From contig NZ_JAKKDU010000013.1 in the NCBI RefSeq assembly GCF_021728535.1, forward strand, positions 47,104 to 111,103: DNA of 64,000 nt. Direction: 5' to 3'. The notes under the pieces are model-generated. The model ran no database searches. It saw nothing but the letters and a program-made list of their open reading frames with translations, and was not told the origin of the DNA. Positions 60,662 through 64,000 of the stretch are shown here, piece by piece. The translations under genes were made by a program, and so were the position numbers. Position 1 is the stretch's first letter, and every line of letters begins with the position of its first letter. The stretch comes from Wocania arenilitoris (GTDB lineage Bacteria; Bacteroidota; Bacteroidia; Flavobacteriales; Flavobacteriaceae).

Positions 60662-63658
60662 ATGAAACCTAGTTTTACAAAGTTTATTTCGGCGTTCATG
60701 ATATGTATTATGGTAGCATCATGTAGTAAAAAAGAAGAGAAAATACTGGTATTTAGTAAAACTAATGGTTTCAGGCATGGCTCAATTGAAGCTGGAATAA
60801 ATGCAATAAAAAAACTGGGTAAAGAAAATAATTTTAAAGTGGTTACTACTGAAGATTCATTGTATTTTGTTGAAGATTCCTTAAAACATTTCTCTACCGT
60901 TGTTTTTTTAAACACTACTGGTGATATTTTAAACCATGAGCAACAAGCAGATTTTGAGCGTTATATTCAATCAGGAGGTGGTTTTGTGGGTGTGCACGCT
61001 GCTACTGATACTGAGTATGAGTGGCCATGGTACAACAAACTTGTAGGGGCATATTTTGAAGGACATCCGCGCATACAAGAAGCGACTTTAAATGTGCTTA
61101 ACAAAACACACGAATCGACAAAACATCTTGATAATACTTGGATAAAGTCTGATGAATGGTATAATTTTAAAAGTATAAATACTGAAGTTAACGTGCTAAT
61201 TACCATAGACGAAACAAGTTATGAAGGTGGGACAAATGGCGATAATCATCCCATTTCATGGTATCATAATTTTGATGGTGGCCGTGCGTTTTATACCGAA
61301 ATGGGTCATACAAAAGAAACTTTTGAAAATTCAACTTTTGTAAAACATTTGTTAGGTGGTATTAAATATGCTATTGGTGACAATAATTTAAATTATAGTA
61401 AAGCAACATCTGATCGTGTGCCTACGGAAAATCGATTTGTAAAGCAAGTTTTAGATTTTAATTTAAACGAACCTATGGAATTGGATGAGCTACCAGACCA
61501 AGGTATATTATTTATTGAACGTAGAGGTGCCTTAAAATTATTTGATTTTAAAATAGAACAGACCGAAACTATAGCGCAACTTGATATATTTTACGGTAAC
61601 GAAGATGGGTTATTGGGTTTAGCTGTAGACCCTAACTACAAAACCAATCATTGGATTTATTTGTTTTATTCTCCACCTGGTGATGAACCGCTGCAATATG
61701 TGTCGCGTTTTAATTTAATTGATAAAAAACTAGATTTAGAATCTGAAAAAATACTACTTAAAATTCCAACTATAAGAGAGTGTTGCCACAGTGGAGGAGC
61801 CTTAGAGTTTGGACCTAAAGGAAACTTATTTATTACTCTAGGCGATAACACAAACCCTTTTGAATCTTCTGGTTTTGCACCAATTGACGAACGCGAAGGA
61901 CGAGCACTTTGGGATGCCCAAAAATCGGCTGCTAACACGAATGATTTACGCGGAAAAATATTAAGAATAAAGCCTGAAGACGATGGTACATATTCTATTC
62001 CTAAAGGCAATTTATTCCCAGAAGGCACTCCAAACACAAGACCAGAAATTTATGTAATGGGCTGTAGAAATCCGTTTAGATCATCAATTGATAGTAAAAC
62101 GGGGTATCTCTATTGGGGCGATGTTGGCCCAGATTCAGGTAAAGATAACCCAAATAGAGGTCCCAAAGGAATGGGTGAATTCGACCAAGCTAGAAAAGCT
62201 GGCTTTTGGGGTTGGCCTTATACTAGAGGTAACAACCAAGTTTATAACGACTATAATTTTACAACGCAACAATCAGGTTCCAAATTCGACCCTGAACATT
62301 TAATTAATAATTCTCCAAACAATACAGGATTAAAGGAATTACCTGTTGCACAAAAATCTCTAATTTGGTACTCTTATGATAAATCGGAAGAATTTCCTTG
62401 GTTAGGCGTTGGTGGTGTAAACCCCATGGCTGGACCTATTTTTCATGCTTCAAATTTCCCTAAAGCAAATGACAAAGCTTTTCCAGAGTATTTTGAAGAC
62501 AAACTTATTGTTTATGAGTGGATGAGAGATTGGATTTATGTTGTTACACTAGATGAAAATTATAATTATAAAAAAGCAGACCCTTTTATGCCATCAACAG
62601 AATTTTCACATCCTATGGATATGATTTTTGGTTCTGATGGCAACCTTTATGTTTTAGAATATGGACAAAAATGGAATTCTCAAAACTTAGACGCACGCTT
62701 AAATAAAATATCATATACAAGAGGAAACAGATCACCTATTGCTAAAATTACAGCAGATAAAATAGTTGGAGCAACTCCGTTAACTATTCAATTTTCTGCC
62801 TCAGAATCTATTGATTATGATAATGACAAACTAACTTACGCATGGTCTTTTACAAATGATGAAGTACAATCAACAGAAATAAACCCATCATTCACTTTTA
62901 AAGAATCAGGAACGTATACAGTTAGAGTAAAAGCAACCGATACAAAGGGTAAAACCAGTACTGCAGAAACTAAAATTTTGGTAGGTAATGATCCTCCAGA
63001 AATAAGCATTCAAATTGAGCCAAATAATAAAACGTATTGGGATAATAAAAAAATAAATTATAATATCATTGTTAATGATAAACAAGATGGAAGTACTGAA
63101 AATAATGTTATCGATGCCAGTAAAGTAAAAGTTACTTTAGATTATATCCCTGAAGGTAGCGACTTAATAAAAGCTACCATTGGACATCAGCAAAATACGG
63201 TGCCAGAAGGCAAAAAACTTATTGATAGAAGTGATTGTAAAGCATGTCATGCCGAAAAAGAAAAGGTAAATGGGCCGACTTACATTGAAATTGCTAATAA
63301 ATACACATTAAAAGATGCGAGTTATTTAATCGGTAAAATTATTAAAGGTGGAAGCGGTGTTTGGGGAGAAACTATGATGTCTGCGCACCCACAATTAAAA
63401 CCAAATGAAGTTGATAAAATGGTTAAATATATTTTATCGTTAAAACCAAACAAGACTGCAACAAAATTGTTACCATTAAAAGGTACTATTACATTTAACA
63501 AGCACATTGGTAGTAAAAATAAAGGCATATATGTTTTAATGGCATCTTATATGGATAATGGTAATGATGGACAACCAGAATCTAGTTTATCGGCTAGAGA
63601 ACAAGTTATTTTTAAAGCGCCAAAAATTCAAGCTGAAGATGCTATTGAAAAAAAGTAG
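60662..63658 (+). CDS. ThuA - glucose/sorbosone dehydrogenase - PKD - cytochrome c fusion lipoprotein
   Basis: A 998-residue lipoprotein (lipobox MVASC). Domains in order are ThuA (about 27-240; GFVGVHAATDTEYEWPWYNK, GAYFEGHPRI), a PQQ-type sugar dehydrogenase beta-propeller (about 260-690; NEDGLLGLAVDPNYKTNHWI, ECCHSGGALEFGPKGNLFI, ITLGDNTNPF), a PKD domain (about 700-780; YAWSFTNDEVQSTEINPS), a beta-rich linker, and a class I cytochrome c (about 855-935; DCKACH as haem site, VNGPTYIEIANKY, MMSAHP as the Met region), then a short beta-rich tail. It could receive electrons from sugar oxidation on site. It is the last gene of the plus-strand half. Confidence 0.87.
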   Translation: MKPSFTKFISAFMICIMVASCSKKEEKILVFSKTNGFRHGSIEAGINAIKKLGKENNFKVVTTEDSLYFVEDSLKHFSTVVFLNTTGDILNHEQQADFERYIQSGGGFVGVHAATDTEYEWPWYNKLVGAYFEGHPRIQEATLNVLNKTHESTKHLDNTWIKSDEWYNFKSINTEVNVLITIDETSYEGGTNGDNHPISWYHNFDGGRAFYTEMGHTKETFENSTFVKHLLGGIKYAIGDNNLNYSKATSDRVPTENRFVKQVLDFNLNEPMELDELPDQGILFIERRGALKLFDFKIEQTETIAQLDIFYGNEDGLLGLAVDPNYKTNHWIYLFYSPPGDEPLQYVSRFNLIDKKLDLESEKILLKIPTIRECCHSGGALEFGPKGNLFITLGDNTNPFESSGFAPIDEREGRALWDAQKSAANTNDLRGKILRIKPEDDGTYSIPKGNLFPEGTPNTRPEIYVMGCRNPFRSSIDSKTGYLYWGDVGPDSGKDNPNRGPKGMGEFDQARKAGFWGWPYTRGNNQVYNDYNFTTQQSGSKFDPEHLINNSPNNTGLKELPVAQKSLIWYSYDKSEEFPWLGVGGVNPMAGPIFHASNFPKANDKAFPEYFEDKLIVYEWMRDWIYVVTLDENYNYKKADPFMPSTEFSHPMDMIFGSDGNLYVLEYGQKWNSQNLDARLNKISYTRGNRSPIAKITADKIVGATPLTIQFSASESIDYDNDKLTYAWSFTNDEVQSTEINPSFTFKESGTYTVRVKATDTKGKTSTAETKILVGNDPPEISIQIEPNNKTYWDNKKINYNIIVNDKQDGSTENNVIDASKVKVTLDYIPEGSDLIKATIGHQQNTVPEGKKLIDRSDCKACHAEKEKVNGPTYIEIANKYTLKDASYLIGKIIKGGSGVWGETMMSAHPQLKPNEVDKMVKYILSLKPNKTATKLLPLKGTITFNKHIGSKNKGIYVLMASYMDNGNDGQPESSLSAREQVIFKAPKIQAEDAIEKK

Positions 63659-63928
63659 TAGTCTAAGAAGTTGGAGAGCCGCAGGCGAAATCTTGTAAGT
63701 TCTGTTGTTCTTAATTCTTATTTAAGGTTTGGCAATACATAAAAAACGTTACAAAAAGAAAACATTGGATTCAATCAGCCAACTGAGGCAATGACTATCA
63801 AAGATGGTATGCATCATGGAGCTTGACCCAATAAAATCTATAGTGGCAAACAAAAATACAAAATATTATTTATAGCAATTTATACCATTTTAAATAGTAA
63901 AAGTCGTTATATTTTAGTATCTTTCACT
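63659..63928. other. Intergenic stretch before a partial gene
   Basis: About 270 bp with no convincing gene. In one plus-strand frame a short stretch (63754-63829) reads NIGFNQPTEAMTIKDGMHHG and ends at a stop, which could be the broken tail of some gene, but I do not recognise it. A near -7 element TATCTTTC lies at 63918-63925, directly before the start at 63929. Confidence 0.3.
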
Positions 63929-64000
63929 ATGGCAAAACCGAAAGAATTTACAATACAAGAATCTGTTTCTACGCTTGAAACACTTCGCAAACAACAAACT
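63929..64000 (+). CDS. Start of a gene, possibly a transposase (partial)
   Basis: Only 24 codons are visible: MAKPKEFTIQESVSTLETLR followed by KQQT, in frame to the right edge. The style (MAKPKEFTI-ES-S-L--L-KQQ) resembles the N-terminus of IS630-like transposases of Flavobacteriia, but 24 residues cannot prove it. If so, an insertion sequence begins here. Confidence 0.4.
   Translation, partial: MAKPKEFTIQESVSTLETLRKQQT

Overview
The window is from an AT-rich member of the Bacteroidota, very probably a marine Flavobacteriaceae. Supporting signs are a PorV/PorQ-family protein, an Lnb-like (former DUF4105) protein, promoters of the Bacteroidota TAnnTTTG type, many lipoproteins with short lipoboxes, TonB/PKD/triple-Tyr architectures and a laminarin-type glycan locus. 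No rRNA, tRNA or CRISPR array was seen.

Positions 1-13,058 are mostly housekeeping: a partial Lnb-like gene, a PorV-like outer-membrane protein, pssA, a DUF808 membrane protein, an SPFH protein with a small ribbon-helix-helix regulator, lptB, an AhpD-like protein, tatC, a KdsD-type sugar-phosphate isomerase, recQ, a lipoprotein sulfatase and a cyclophilin-FKBP double prolyl isomerase. A hairpin-flanked remnant of a GIY-YIG nuclease gene lies between the SPFH gene and lptB. Positions 13,313-17,853 hold an azurin lipoprotein, a DUF1080 protein and a haem c beta-propeller dehydrogenase. A duplicated upstream element of about 60 bp suggests that azurin and the DUF1080 gene are controlled together.

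Positions 18,045-41,993 (all minus strand) form a beta-1,3(1,6)-glucan (laminarin-like) utilisation locus. It encodes a membrane-spanning triple-Tyr/LuxR-type regulator, a clan GH-A glycosidase fused to an apparent outer-membrane beta-barrel, two surface glycan-binding-like lipoproteins and a GH16 lipoprotein. After a strong terminator hairpin come a large GH149/GH161-type beta-glucan phosphorylase, four GH17 enzymes (one a lipoprotein, three without signal peptides), a GH30 lipoprotein and two GPH-type symporters. There is no SusC/SusD pair. The likely flow is surface cleavage by GH16, crossing of the outer membrane by an unknown route (perhaps the fused barrel), periplasmic trimming by GH30 and lipoprotein GH17, import by the symporters, and cytoplasmic phosphorolysis and GH17 cleavage.

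After a truncated aminotransferase pseudogene and trxB, positions 43,511-63,658 form a second catabolic locus of divergent halves around an AraC regulator. It contains three DUF1080 proteins, three sugar-isomerase-like TIM barrels, two Gfo/Idh/MocA oxidoreductases (one Tat-exported), an MFS importer, a GMC flavoprotein with its Tat-dependent small subunit, a SUMF1-fold protein without the catalytic cysteines, a small membrane protein, a TonB-dependent receptor and a ThuA/sugar-dehydrogenase/PKD/cytochrome c fusion. The set fits a periplasmic oxidative (3-keto-glycoside) route. The window ends with the first 24 codons of a gene that may be a transposase.
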